A stretch of DNA of 64,000 nt from Jejuia algarum (GTDB lineage: Bacteria > Bacteroidota > Bacteroidia > Flavobacteriales > Flavobacteriaceae), in contig CANMAQ010000012.1 of the NCBI GenBank assembly GCA_947495775.1, forward strand, positions 86,451-150,450. The letters run 5' to 3'. The translations under genes and the position numbers were made by a program. The notes beneath the pieces were generated by a model. The model did no database searches, was not told the DNA's origin, and was given only the letters and a program-made list of their open reading frames with translations. Positions 8,599-17,588 of this stretch are shown one piece after another; the stretch's first letter is position 1; every line of letters begins with the position of its first letter.

Positions 8599-10053
8599 AT
8601 GATTACAAAGCAAGGTTTAAATAGAAAGACTTTAAAAGTAGAAGACAAGTTACCAATTAAAGTGGCGCAATTTGGAGAAGGTAATTTTTTAAGGGCATTT
8701 ATAGGCTATGCATTTCAAGAATTAAATAAAGCCGCTAGCTTTAATGCAGGAATCGCCATAGTACAACCCATAGAAAATGGAATGGTTAACTTGATTAACG
8801 ATCAAGATGGGCTATATACACTTTTTATGAAAGGCCGAAAAGGAGGGCAGGACATTCAAGAGCACAAGCTTATAACAAATGTAGTGCAAGGTGTTAATCC
8901 GTATACCGATTTTCAAGAGTACCTTAGTTTGGCAAAAGAAGACCACTTAGAGTTTGTGATCTCTAATACCACAGAAGCAGGTATTGCTTATGTGAAAAGC
9001 GACTCGTTAGAAATGCAGCCGCCACGTTCTTTTCCAGCAAAACTCACAGTGTTTTTGTACGAAAGGTTTAAGCATTTTAATGGCGACAGCACCAAAGGAT
9101 TAAAAATAATACCTTGTGAGCTTATCAACTACAATGCAAAAACATTAAAAGAGATCATATTACGCTACATAGACGATTGGGAATTAGGATTGAAATTTAA
9201 GACATGGGTTTTAGAATGTAATTCATTTCACAATACTTTGGTAGATCGCATTGTGCCGGGGTATCCCAAAAACGATATTGAAATTTATACGCGTCAATTG
9301 CCATATAAAGACGATTTAATAGTAGCTGCCGAACCATTTTTTCTTTGGGTTATCGAAGGAGGAGCTGCATTAAAAAAAGCATTACCATTTAGCAAAACAA
9401 CCTTAGATGTAAAGATTGTAGATGATATGCAACCTTACAGAACGCGAAAAGTTCGAATTTTAAATGGGGCACATACCGCTATGGTACCTTTTTCTTTATT
9501 GTATGGTAATACAACAGTTAAAGAAACCATAGAGCATCCATTTACAGGTACATTTGTAGAGAAGGCTGTTTTTAATGAAATTATAGCAACCCTAGACATG
9601 GACGAGGCAGAATTAGCACATTTTGCCGAAGCCGTTTTTGATAGGTTCAAAAACCCTTTTATAGTACATAAATTATCAAGTATCGCTTTAAATACCGTAT
9701 CAAAATTTAAAGTTAGAGTCCTACCAAGTCTTTTAGAATACCTAAAACTTAAGGGGACATTACCAAGGCATTTAACCTTTGCCCTTGCCTGTTTAATTCA
9801 GTTTTATAAAGGCCATTGGAAAGGCGCAGTACTTCCTGTACAAGACAGTGCCGCTATTGAAGCGCAATTTTCTGAACTTTGGAAGTTAGACACACTATCT
9901 TCTGTAGCAAAAGCGGTGTTGGGTTTAGAAATGTATTGGGGTGAAAACCTAAACGAGGTAAAGGGCTTAACACATGCCATAACCTATGCTTTAGAAGCGA
10001 TTGAAAGCAAGGGCATAGAACAAGGGTTCCTCCATTTTTCAAAACAATTTTAA
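8599..10053 (+). CDS. uxaB: tagaturonate reductase (altronate oxidoreductase)
   Basis: This 484-residue protein is the length of E. coli UxaB (483) and shares its long motifs throughout: QFGEGNFLRAF near residue 25, SNTTEAGI near 130, FPAKLTVFLYERF, IIPCELI, TLVDRIVPGYP, VRILNGAHTA and GTLPRHLTFALA. It belongs to the mannitol-dehydrogenase-type polyol reductase family: an N-terminal NAD-binding Rossmann domain and a helical C-terminal domain. UxaB reduces D-tagaturonate to D-altronate in the cytoplasm, the second step of the galacturonate isomerase pathway. It is followed 8 bases later by uxaA, the next enzyme. A uronate isomerase (uxaC) is not visible in the window. Fructuronate reductase is the nearest alternative, but the UxaB-specific similarity and the uxaA neighbour favour this call. 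Confidence 0.9.
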   Translation: MITKQGLNRKTLKVEDKLPIKVAQFGEGNFLRAFIGYAFQELNKAASFNAGIAIVQPIENGMVNLINDQDGLYTLFMKGRKGGQDIQEHKLITNVVQGVNPYTDFQEYLSLAKEDHLEFVISNTTEAGIAYVKSDSLEMQPPRSFPAKLTVFLYERFKHFNGDSTKGLKIIPCELINYNAKTLKEIILRYIDDWELGLKFKTWVLECNSFHNTLVDRIVPGYPKNDIEIYTRQLPYKDDLIVAAEPFFLWVIEGGAALKKALPFSKTTLDVKIVDDMQPYRTRKVRILNGAHTAMVPFSLLYGNTTVKETIEHPFTGTFVEKAVFNEIIATLDMDEAELAHFAEAVFDRFKNPFIVHKLSSIALNTVSKFKVRVLPSLLEYLKLKGTLPRHLTFALACLIQFYKGHWKGAVLPVQDSAAIEAQFSELWKLDTLSSVAKAVLGLEMYWGENLNEVKGLTHAITYALEAIESKGIEQGFLHFSKQF

Positions 10054-10061
10054 GACGTGTA

Positions 10062-11669
10062 ATGAAAGAAAAGCTAATAAAAGTAAATGCCTTAGATAAT
10101 GTTGCTGTGGCTTTGGTAGACCTAGAGGCGGGAACTACGGCGTTTTGTCAAGGTACTGCAGTGAAAATTATATCGGACACAACATCTAAACATAAGGTGG
10201 CATTAAACCCCTTTCATGTTGGTGATAAGATTATAATGTATGGCGTTTTAGTAGGTAAAGCAACTGCGTTTATAAATACGGGAGAGGTATTAACAACACG
10301 AAACGTTAAACACGAAAGCGAGAAGGTGTTTGGTAAAACAGAAACTTTAGGTTGGAATGCGCCAAATGTAGAGCGCTGGAAAGACAAAACATTTTTGGGC
10401 TACCACCGCCCCGACGGACAAGTAGGTACAGAGAATGTATGGTTGTTTTTTCCTCTTGTTTTTTGCGAAAACAGAAACATAGACATATTAAAAGAGATCT
10501 TTGATAAAGAACTATTAGAACAGAAAAATAACCCGCACCAAAATTTGTTAAGAGCATTAATATCAGGAAAAGAAGTTGTAGAAGAGGCCGGCAAAACGAC
10601 TAGAGTTTTTGATAATATTGATGTGCGCTTCATAACGCATCCTGGTGGTTGTGGCGGTATTCGTCAAGATGCCGAAAGTTTAGCAAAATTATTAGCAGGC
10701 TATGTAAATAATCCCAATGTCGCAGGCGTTACTGTACTCAGTTTAGGTTGCCAAAATTTACAAATAACGACTTTTAAAGCAGCATTACACGCCATAAACC
10801 CTCAGTTAGAAAAGCCAGTTCTAATCTACGAACAGCAGCAAATGGGAACGGTAGATGAGATGTTATCTACCATTATAAAAACGTCTTTTAACGCTATAAA
10901 AGAAGCCAATACCATCCGTCGAAAACCAGCACCATTATCCAAATTACGAATCGGATTAGAATGTGGAGGTTCCGATGGGTTTTCGGGTATTTCTGCTAAT
11001 CCCACTTTAGGTATGGTATCTGATATGCTAGTTGCTTTAAACGGAACTGCGATTTTAGCAGAATTTCCAGAACTCTGTGGTGTAGAACAAGAATTGGTGA
11101 ACCGATGTGTACATGAAGACGATGCTGAGAAGTTTTTAAAACTCATGAAGGATTTTGAAAACGCGGTGATTAATGCAGGATCTGGGTTCGATATGAATCC
11201 CTCTCCGGGAAACATAAAAGATGGTCTTATTACCGATGCCATGAAATCTGCTGGGGCAGCAAAAAAAGGAGGCGCATCTCCAGTAGAAGCCGTTTTAGAT
11301 TATGGAGAGTATTTGTCTAAACCAGGATTAAACCTCTTGTGTACCCCGGGCAACGATGTGGAAAGCACCACCGCTTTGGTGGGTGCAGGTGCTAATTTGG
11401 TGTTGTTTACCACAGGATTAGGTACGCCAACAGGTAATCCTATCGCTCCTGTGATAAAAGTCGCTTCCAATACAGAACTGGCAGATAAAATGTCTGATAT
11501 TATAGATATTGAAACAGGCGCAGTGATTCGTGGCGAAAAAACCATACAGGAAATGGCAGAAGAACTGCTCGATTTTATCATAAAAGTAGCAAGTGGTACA
11601 GTAGTTACTAAAGCAAAATTATTAGGACAGCACGATTTTATACCGTGGAAAAGAGGCGTGTCATTATAA
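10062..11669 (+). CDS. uxaA: altronate dehydratase
   Basis: This 535-residue protein has the UxaA layout. A small SAF domain covers about residues 1-95. The dehydratase body follows, with the RPDGQVGTEN motif near 115, HPGGCGGIRQDAE near 195, LECGGSDGFSGI near 300, and a C-terminal FTTGLGTPTGNP segment. The family is iron-dependent and converts D-altronate to 2-keto-3-deoxy-D-gluconate in the cytoplasm. With uxaB immediately upstream it makes a two-step module feeding the KDG pool, the same pool reached by unsaturated uronates from a polysaccharide lyase. A galactarate dehydratase (GarD) is a related alternative, but the uxaB pairing supports altronate. Confidence 0.9.
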   Translation: MKEKLIKVNALDNVAVALVDLEAGTTAFCQGTAVKIISDTTSKHKVALNPFHVGDKIIMYGVLVGKATAFINTGEVLTTRNVKHESEKVFGKTETLGWNAPNVERWKDKTFLGYHRPDGQVGTENVWLFFPLVFCENRNIDILKEIFDKELLEQKNNPHQNLLRALISGKEVVEEAGKTTRVFDNIDVRFITHPGGCGGIRQDAESLAKLLAGYVNNPNVAGVTVLSLGCQNLQITTFKAALHAINPQLEKPVLIYEQQQMGTVDEMLSTIIKTSFNAIKEANTIRRKPAPLSKLRIGLECGGSDGFSGISANPTLGMVSDMLVALNGTAILAEFPELCGVEQELVNRCVHEDDAEKFLKLMKDFENAVINAGSGFDMNPSPGNIKDGLITDAMKSAGAAKKGGASPVEAVLDYGEYLSKPGLNLLCTPGNDVESTTALVGAGANLVLFTTGLGTPTGNPIAPVIKVASNTELADKMSDIIDIETGAVIRGEKTIQEMAEELLDFIIKVASGTVVTKAKLLGQHDFIPWKRGVSL

Positions 11670-11688
11670 AAATATAAAAAGCGAAACC

Positions 11689-14538
11689 ATGGCTGTTAAA
11701 CTAAAAGATGTATTGGGATTCCTGTTGTTTTGCTTAACCTTAGCTGGTCTTAAAGCACAAACAAAAACCTACTTGTCAGGTACCTATGCCGATACTGCTG
11801 TAGACTGGGACTTTAAAATGTCTGAAGGTCGTAATAGCGGATACTGGACCAGCATTCCTGTGCCATCAAATTGGGAAACCAAAGGTTTTGGCTATTATAC
11901 CTATGGCAAAGACCACAAAGATTATAAAACAAGACCAGAAATGGGGTTGTACCGTCATAACTTTAAATTCAATTTAAAATCAGATAAACGTTATTTTATT
12001 GTTTTTCAGGGTTCCATGACCGAAACAACAGTCAAGTTAAATGGACAACAAATAGGAGATACACACATAGGAGGCTTTACAGAGTTTAAATATGAAATCA
12101 CTAATTTTTTAAAATCAGGAAACAATATTTTAGAAGTTGAAGTATTGAAACCAGCAACGCATCCACAGGTGGTAAAAGCAGAGCGTATTGCAGATTACTG
12201 GTTGTTTGGGGGTATTTTTAGACCTGTTTATATTGAAGAACTGCCAGTAAATTTTATAGATCGTGTTGCTATTGATGCCCAAATGAATGGTGATTTTAAA
12301 ATGGATGTTTTTACAGAAGTCTCTAAAGAAAACCTATCGGTTACAGCACAGGTTTACAATAGTAACAATCAAAAAGTAGGAAAGTCATTTTCTGGAAAAG
12401 TTTCTAAAAATAAAGGACATTTAGAAACTACTTTAAAAGGTATTGCAGCATGGTCTCATGAGTACCCAAACCTGTATAGTGTTGAGGTGTCTTTAAAACA
12501 AAAAAAGAAAACAATACATAGCTACAAACAAAAGTTTGGATTCAGAACCTTTGAAGTGCGCGACCATGACGGTTTTTACCTCAATGGCAAACGCATTTTA
12601 TTAAAAGGAGCAAACATGCATAGTTTTAGGCCAGAGACAGGGCGCACATTAACTAGGCAAGATATGCTAGATAATATAAAACTGATGCAGGAGATGAATT
12701 TTAATACCGTGCGTATTTGTCATTACCCGCCAGATGCTGAGTTTTTAGACCTATGCGATTCTTTTGGGCTAATGGCAATGGACGAATTACCAGGTTGGAG
12801 GCATTCCTATCCCGATGCAATGGGGAGTAAGATTGTAAAAGAACTTGTTGTAAGAGATGTCAATCATCCATCGGTTGTGCTTTGGAGTAATGGCAACCAT
12901 TTGGCACATAATCCCAAATTTGATGCCGCTTTTTTTAAGTGGGATATTCAGAAAAGAAGACCTTTAAAAAATGAGACTAAAACAGGAGATATTTATAAAA
13001 ACTATTCCCCCGATTTTGATATCGTAAAAACGAATTTTTACCCCTCTTATGCCTTATTAAAGCAGCGTTTGTTTGAAGACAATCATATTGTATTGCCCAA
13101 TGAAGCCTTGCATGCCCTTTATGATGGTGGGGGCGGTGCAAACTTAAAAACCTACTGGGATGCCATAGAGACCTCTAAAGTAGGCGGTGGCCTAATGATT
13201 TGGGCACTTTTTGATGAAGGCTTGCGACGAACAGATATGAATAACCAGCCCTTTCATCAAGGGAATAATGCACCAGATGGTATTGTAGGGCCTCATGGCG
13301 AAAAAGATGGCAGTTACTATGCGGTAAGAGAAATTTGGTCGCCAGTACAGATTAAAGAAGATAAAATAACAGCCAATTTTAATGGCGAATTAACCGTTCA
13401 AAATAAATTCGATGTTACGAATTTAAAGGACTGTAAGATCAACTGGAAACTCATTGCCTTTGAAACTCCAAACACATCGGCCTCAGGATTTAGAACTGTA
13501 GCCACAGGAAACGTGGAGGTGCCTAGCATTGCCTCTGGAAATTCAGGAGTGTTAAGGATTGTTTTGCCAGAACAGCGTCCTAAATTTGATGCCTTAGCAC
13601 TTGAAGTTTTTGACACTAAAGGGATATTAGTTTATGAAAAACGATTAAGCCTTGAAAAAGACACACGCTTTTTTCAAACCTCAAAACAAAATAAAGTTAT
13701 CCAAGATGAAGAGAATCCGTTCCTGTTTTATATCGGAGAGAACACAATTTTGTTTGATAAAGAAACTGGTGTTTTAAAGACCATAGCTGTAAAAGGAAAA
13801 GCAACAAGCATTAAAAATTTTCCTTATCTCGTAGTTAAACGTGCCGATACCTTAAAAGCCAGAACAAAAGAAATAGTAGAAACACATATCACCACAATAA
13901 AAAAAGTTAACGAGAATTATATAATACAAGCCAGAAATGTAAAGGGTTTTACAAATTTAGTTTGGACTATAAAACCCAGCGGCGAATTAAAATTAGATTA
14001 TACCTACAAAACAACTAAAGGCTCTTATGCCTATGCAGGTGTTGGCATGGAACTAAAAGCCGAAGCGGTTAAAAGTAAACGGTGGTTAGGCGAGGGGCCA
14101 GCGCGAATTTGGAAAAACCGAACACAAGGAGGACTGTATGATGTATATGCTGTAGATCAACAAATAAATATTCCTGGAGAGGTTTATAATCAACCAGAAT
14201 TCGAAGGGTGTTTTGCACCTTGGAAATGGGCTGTGTTTTATATGGAAGACCATGTATCTATAGGATTCCAAAATAATAGCGATGTGATTCTAGGAGTTTT
14301 AAACCCTGTAAATGGGTACAATGCTAAAAGCGCTACATGGGCATATCCTAAAAAAGAAGGCATTTACTTTTTTAATGCGATTTCTGCGGTAGGCTCAAAA
14401 TGGAAAAAACCAATAGAATTTGGACCTGATGCGCAACCCACACCAATAGATGCGCCTTTATCAGGTTCGTTATCCTTGTTTATCAATTGGAATACTGCTG
14501 AAAACGATAATCAAACCTTTAAAATAACAATAGAATAA
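11689..14538 (+). CDS. GH2-family glycoside hydrolase-like protein with His at the acid/base position
   Basis: This 949-residue protein has a signal peptide (about 1-23, ending LKAQ). Then come a GH2 sugar-binding domain (IPVPSNWETKGFGYYTYG, residues about 57-74), an immunoglobulin-like domain, a TIM barrel from about 290 to 560, and C-terminal sandwiches resembling the beta-galactosidase small chain. The barrel carries GH2 signatures (FYLNGKRILLKGANMH, NFNTVRICHYPPD). At the usual acid/base motif GNE, this protein reads WSNGNH, so His404 stands where Glu is expected. A candidate nucleophile Glu472 is kept (LPNEALH). The genomic context suggests it removes a side sugar or terminal uronate or xylose from ulvan-like oligomers. 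The altered residue means activity cannot be assumed. Confidence 0.82.
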   Translation: MAVKLKDVLGFLLFCLTLAGLKAQTKTYLSGTYADTAVDWDFKMSEGRNSGYWTSIPVPSNWETKGFGYYTYGKDHKDYKTRPEMGLYRHNFKFNLKSDKRYFIVFQGSMTETTVKLNGQQIGDTHIGGFTEFKYEITNFLKSGNNILEVEVLKPATHPQVVKAERIADYWLFGGIFRPVYIEELPVNFIDRVAIDAQMNGDFKMDVFTEVSKENLSVTAQVYNSNNQKVGKSFSGKVSKNKGHLETTLKGIAAWSHEYPNLYSVEVSLKQKKKTIHSYKQKFGFRTFEVRDHDGFYLNGKRILLKGANMHSFRPETGRTLTRQDMLDNIKLMQEMNFNTVRICHYPPDAEFLDLCDSFGLMAMDELPGWRHSYPDAMGSKIVKELVVRDVNHPSVVLWSNGNHLAHNPKFDAAFFKWDIQKRRPLKNETKTGDIYKNYSPDFDIVKTNFYPSYALLKQRLFEDNHIVLPNEALHALYDGGGGANLKTYWDAIETSKVGGGLMIWALFDEGLRRTDMNNQPFHQGNNAPDGIVGPHGEKDGSYYAVREIWSPVQIKEDKITANFNGELTVQNKFDVTNLKDCKINWKLIAFETPNTSASGFRTVATGNVEVPSIASGNSGVLRIVLPEQRPKFDALALEVFDTKGILVYEKRLSLEKDTRFFQTSKQNKVIQDEENPFLFYIGENTILFDKETGVLKTIAVKGKATSIKNFPYLVVKRADTLKARTKEIVETHITTIKKVNENYIIQARNVKGFTNLVWTIKPSGELKLDYTYKTTKGSYAYAGVGMELKAEAVKSKRWLGEGPARIWKNRTQGGLYDVYAVDQQINIPGEVYNQPEFEGCFAPWKWAVFYMEDHVSIGFQNNSDVILGVLNPVNGYNAKSATWAYPKKEGIYFFNAISAVGSKWKKPIEFGPDAQPTPIDAPLSGSLSLFINWNTAENDNQTFKITIE

Positions 14539-14561
14539 AATAATCATCTAAATAACTATAA

Positions 14562-15902
14562 ATGAAAACACTTAAAGTAGTAAGCGTTACTGTCTTAATA
14601 ATGGGAGTACTGTTGTCTTGTGGCAATACACCAAAAGGTAAGGATAGTAACACCAAAAGCCTTTCACAGGCAGCAACATCCACGCCAAATATTGTTTTTA
14701 TCTTATCAGACGATCAGTCATGGACAGATTATGGGTTTATGGGCGATAAAAACATAGAAACACCGCGTTTAGATCAATTTGCCTCCGAAAGTTTAACCTT
14801 CCAAAAAGGGTATGTACCTACTTCGTTATGCTCACCTTCTTTAGCAACCATAATCACAGGAATGTATCCCAAAGATCATGGTATTTTAGGAAATGACAAG
14901 AAACTACCTGGAGATAAAAGAGAAGAGAAAAAAGCATGGAGGGCCAAAAATTATGAAGCCGTTATAGAAGATTTTAAAGCTATAACCACACTGCCAGATT
15001 TACTTAAGGAAAAAGGGTATCTTTCTTTTCAAACGGGAAAATGGTGGCATGGTAATTATAAAATAGGTGGTTTTGATTATGGGATGACGCATGGCGATCC
15101 CAAACGTGGCGGACGTCATGGAGATTACGGATTACAGATTGGAAGAAAAGGCATGGATACTTTAACAAGTTATGTCGATTTAGCCCTCAAAGAAAAGAAA
15201 CCTTTCTTTTTATGGTATGCACCATTTTTACCACATAAGCCCCATACACCCCCAAAGCGTTTACTAGAAAAATATTCTAAAAAGACAGATTCTAAATATC
15301 TTGCCAAATATTGGGCCATGTGCGAATGGTTTGACGAAACCTGTGGTCAATTATTCGATATTATAGAAGACAAAGGACTTACAGAAAACACCTTGTTTGT
15401 TTATGTGTGTGATAACGGATGGGTACAAAATAGTGATAACGGCAGTTCTGCAAAAAATTCCAAACGTGCACCTTACGATTTAGGAATACGTACCCCAATT
15501 ATGTATAAGTGGGCTGGTAAAATTAAACCCAAAATGGATACAGAAACCGTAGTGAGTAGTATCGATATGGTACCTACAGTTTTAGATATATTGAATATAG
15601 AAAAACCAAAAGCTTTACCAGGAATTAGTGTTTTAGATGAAAAGCAGTTGGCAGCGCGAAAAACGATTTTTGGTGAAATTTATGCACACGATTTTAATAC
15701 AGTGGCATCAAGTTTGTTTTATACTATGGCTGTAGCAAAACCGTATAAGTTAATTCTACCAGATTCAAAACGAAAATCCAAGGCCAAGGTAGAACTGTTT
15801 AATACAGATGAAGATCCATTTGAAAAAAATAATATTGCAGAACAGCATCCTGAAATCGTTGAAAAATTAAAACAACATATAGAGGCTTTTAGGGCAAAAT
15901 AA
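14562..15902 (+). CDS. sulfatase-like lipoprotein with non-canonical C-S-P-S-L active-site motif
   Basis: This 446-residue protein belongs to the S1 (alkaline-phosphatase-fold) sulfatases. It has a lipobox LLSC with Cys20. Metal-binding aspartates follow in LSDDQSW (about residues 50-51), and a second metal and catalytic set lies in VCDNGW. The formylglycine position is Cys90 in LCSPSLATIITG. The consensus is C-x-P-S-R, so Leu94 replaces the arginine recognised by formylglycine-generating enzyme. The protein may still be matured by another route, or it may be a variant subfamily. It probably desulfates rhamnose or another sugar of the same polysaccharide. The next sulfatase starts 7 bases downstream. 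Confidence 0.8.
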   Translation: MKTLKVVSVTVLIMGVLLSCGNTPKGKDSNTKSLSQAATSTPNIVFILSDDQSWTDYGFMGDKNIETPRLDQFASESLTFQKGYVPTSLCSPSLATIITGMYPKDHGILGNDKKLPGDKREEKKAWRAKNYEAVIEDFKAITTLPDLLKEKGYLSFQTGKWWHGNYKIGGFDYGMTHGDPKRGGRHGDYGLQIGRKGMDTLTSYVDLALKEKKPFFLWYAPFLPHKPHTPPKRLLEKYSKKTDSKYLAKYWAMCEWFDETCGQLFDIIEDKGLTENTLFVYVCDNGWVQNSDNGSSAKNSKRAPYDLGIRTPIMYKWAGKIKPKMDTETVVSSIDMVPTVLDILNIEKPKALPGISVLDEKQLAARKTIFGEIYAHDFNTVASSLFYTMAVAKPYKLILPDSKRKSKAKVELFNTDEDPFEKNNIAEQHPEIVEKLKQHIEAFRAK

Positions 15903-15909
15903 ATTAGTT

Positions 15910-17436
15910 ATGACGACATATAATTATTTGGTAGTCGCTGCCGTAGTGGGACTTGTGTTTTCTTGTAATCTAAAAAAAAGTAAAGAGACGCAAAAAAGCC
16001 TTGAAAAGCCGAATGTGCTGTTTATTGCGGTGGATGATTTAAACAATTGGATAACACCAATCGATGGCTATTCCAATGCTAAAACCCCTAATTTTGAGAG
16101 GTTGGCAAAAATGGGCGTTACTTTTACCAATGCCCATGTTCAAGCCCCTTTATGTGGACCTTCGCGTGCTTCTGTGATGACGGGTTTACGTCCGTCGACA
16201 ACAGGGATTTATGGCATGACGCCCGACAATAAAATTAGAAGAGCAGGCAATCCTGCAACTAAAGATATCACCTTTCTCCCCGAGTATTTTAAGCAAAATG
16301 GGTATCATACAATGGGAATTGGTAAGCTGTTTCATATACACGCGCCTGATGGTGTTTTTGACGAGTCTGGAGGTCGCGTAAAAGGTTTTGGGCCTTACCC
16401 AAAAAAGCGATTTGTCTGGGATGGTTTTGGTAATGGTATTAAGGGGAAACATGGGCGTACCAGTACAGATTGGGGCGCTTTTCCAGAGCAAGACAGCCTG
16501 ATGCCAGATCACCAATCTGTAAATTGGGCAGTAGAACGTTTGCAACGCCAGTACGATAAACCTTTTTTTATGGGATTGGGGTTTTTACGTGTGCATGTCC
16601 CTTTGTATGTGTCTCAAAAATGGTTTGATATGCATCCTTTAGAAGGCATACAAACACCACCTTATTTGGCCGATGATTTAAAAGACATTCCAAACATTGG
16701 CTTGCAAATAAACGACTTACCCATGATGCCATCTACAGAATGGGCAAAGGGGAGTGGGGAATGGAAAAAGATTGTGCAAGCCTATTTGGCCTGTATGAGT
16801 TATGTGGATTACGAATTAGGACGCGTTTTAGATGCTTTAGAACGTAGTAAACATGCCGATAATACCATCATTGTTTTATGGTCCGATCATGGCTACCGTT
16901 TAGGAGAAAAAGGCACTTTTGCCAAACATGCACTTTGGGAAACGGCTACCAAAGCCCCTTTATTATTGGCAGGGCCTAATGTACCTAAGGGCAAAAAAAT
17001 AACAGCACCAGTAGAAATGCTTTCTATTTATCCGACGCTTTTAGAATTAAGCGGACTGCCTGCTTACACTAGAAACGAAGGCAAGAGTTTGGTCGCTATG
17101 ATGCAAAGCGATAAAGGTGTGGCAGAGTCTTATGCAATTACTACCTTTGCGATGAATAATCATGCTGTAAAAAAAGACGGCTATAGATACATTCGCTATG
17201 AAGATGGTACAGAAGAATTTTACGACCATCGTGTAGATCCAAATGAATGGCATAATGAAGCTGGTAATGCAAAATTTAATGCTGAAAAGAAGGCATTAAA
17301 AGCGCTGTTGCCTCAGAAAAATGTCATTTGGGATGCAGCTTCAAATTATACCTTTCAGCCTTATTTTGTAGCGCAGAAAAAACGTGTAAACGGCGCTCAA
17401 AAAACGCCTGTAAAGGTAATTGGAGCAGACCGATGA
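15910..17436 (+). CDS. S1-family sulfatase lipoprotein, iduronate-2-sulfatase-like
   Basis: This 508-residue sulfatase has a lipobox-like VFSC (Cys19). The metal-site aspartates are in AVDDLNNW. The formylglycine motif C82-GPSRASVMTG is fully canonical, and a second metal and active-site motif is LWSDHGYRLGEKGTFAKH. The DDLNNW start and the KHALWETATKAPL segment resemble the iduronate-2-sulfatase-type group (S1_7-like). Such enzymes are common in ulvan loci, where they desulfate rhamnose-3-sulfate or uronate units. The specific substrate cannot be read from sequence. It is the last gene of a tightly spaced run; a 152-base gap follows. Confidence 0.87.
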   Translation: MTTYNYLVVAAVVGLVFSCNLKKSKETQKSLEKPNVLFIAVDDLNNWITPIDGYSNAKTPNFERLAKMGVTFTNAHVQAPLCGPSRASVMTGLRPSTTGIYGMTPDNKIRRAGNPATKDITFLPEYFKQNGYHTMGIGKLFHIHAPDGVFDESGGRVKGFGPYPKKRFVWDGFGNGIKGKHGRTSTDWGAFPEQDSLMPDHQSVNWAVERLQRQYDKPFFMGLGFLRVHVPLYVSQKWFDMHPLEGIQTPPYLADDLKDIPNIGLQINDLPMMPSTEWAKGSGEWKKIVQAYLACMSYVDYELGRVLDALERSKHADNTIIVLWSDHGYRLGEKGTFAKHALWETATKAPLLLAGPNVPKGKKITAPVEMLSIYPTLLELSGLPAYTRNEGKSLVAMMQSDKGVAESYAITTFAMNNHAVKKDGYRYIRYEDGTEEFYDHRVDPNEWHNEAGNAKFNAEKKALKALLPQKNVIWDAASNYTFQPYFVAQKKRVNGAQKTPVKVIGADR

Positions 17437-17588
17437 TTACTTATAAATATTAAACCCTATAGGACTAACCAATTTATCATCAAGACTCTACATGACAGTA
17501 TTTATGAATATTGTTTGTAGTTTGCCATGCAATACAGAGACTTTTAACTTACCTATAAGTTAAAATAAAGTTGTAAATACATATACAA

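Noticed and set aside
10826..11242. Open frame of 138 codons on the minus strand
   Set aside because: It lies fully inside uxaA on the other strand; the uxaA protein matches its family along its length, and the reverse frame has no recognisable domain.
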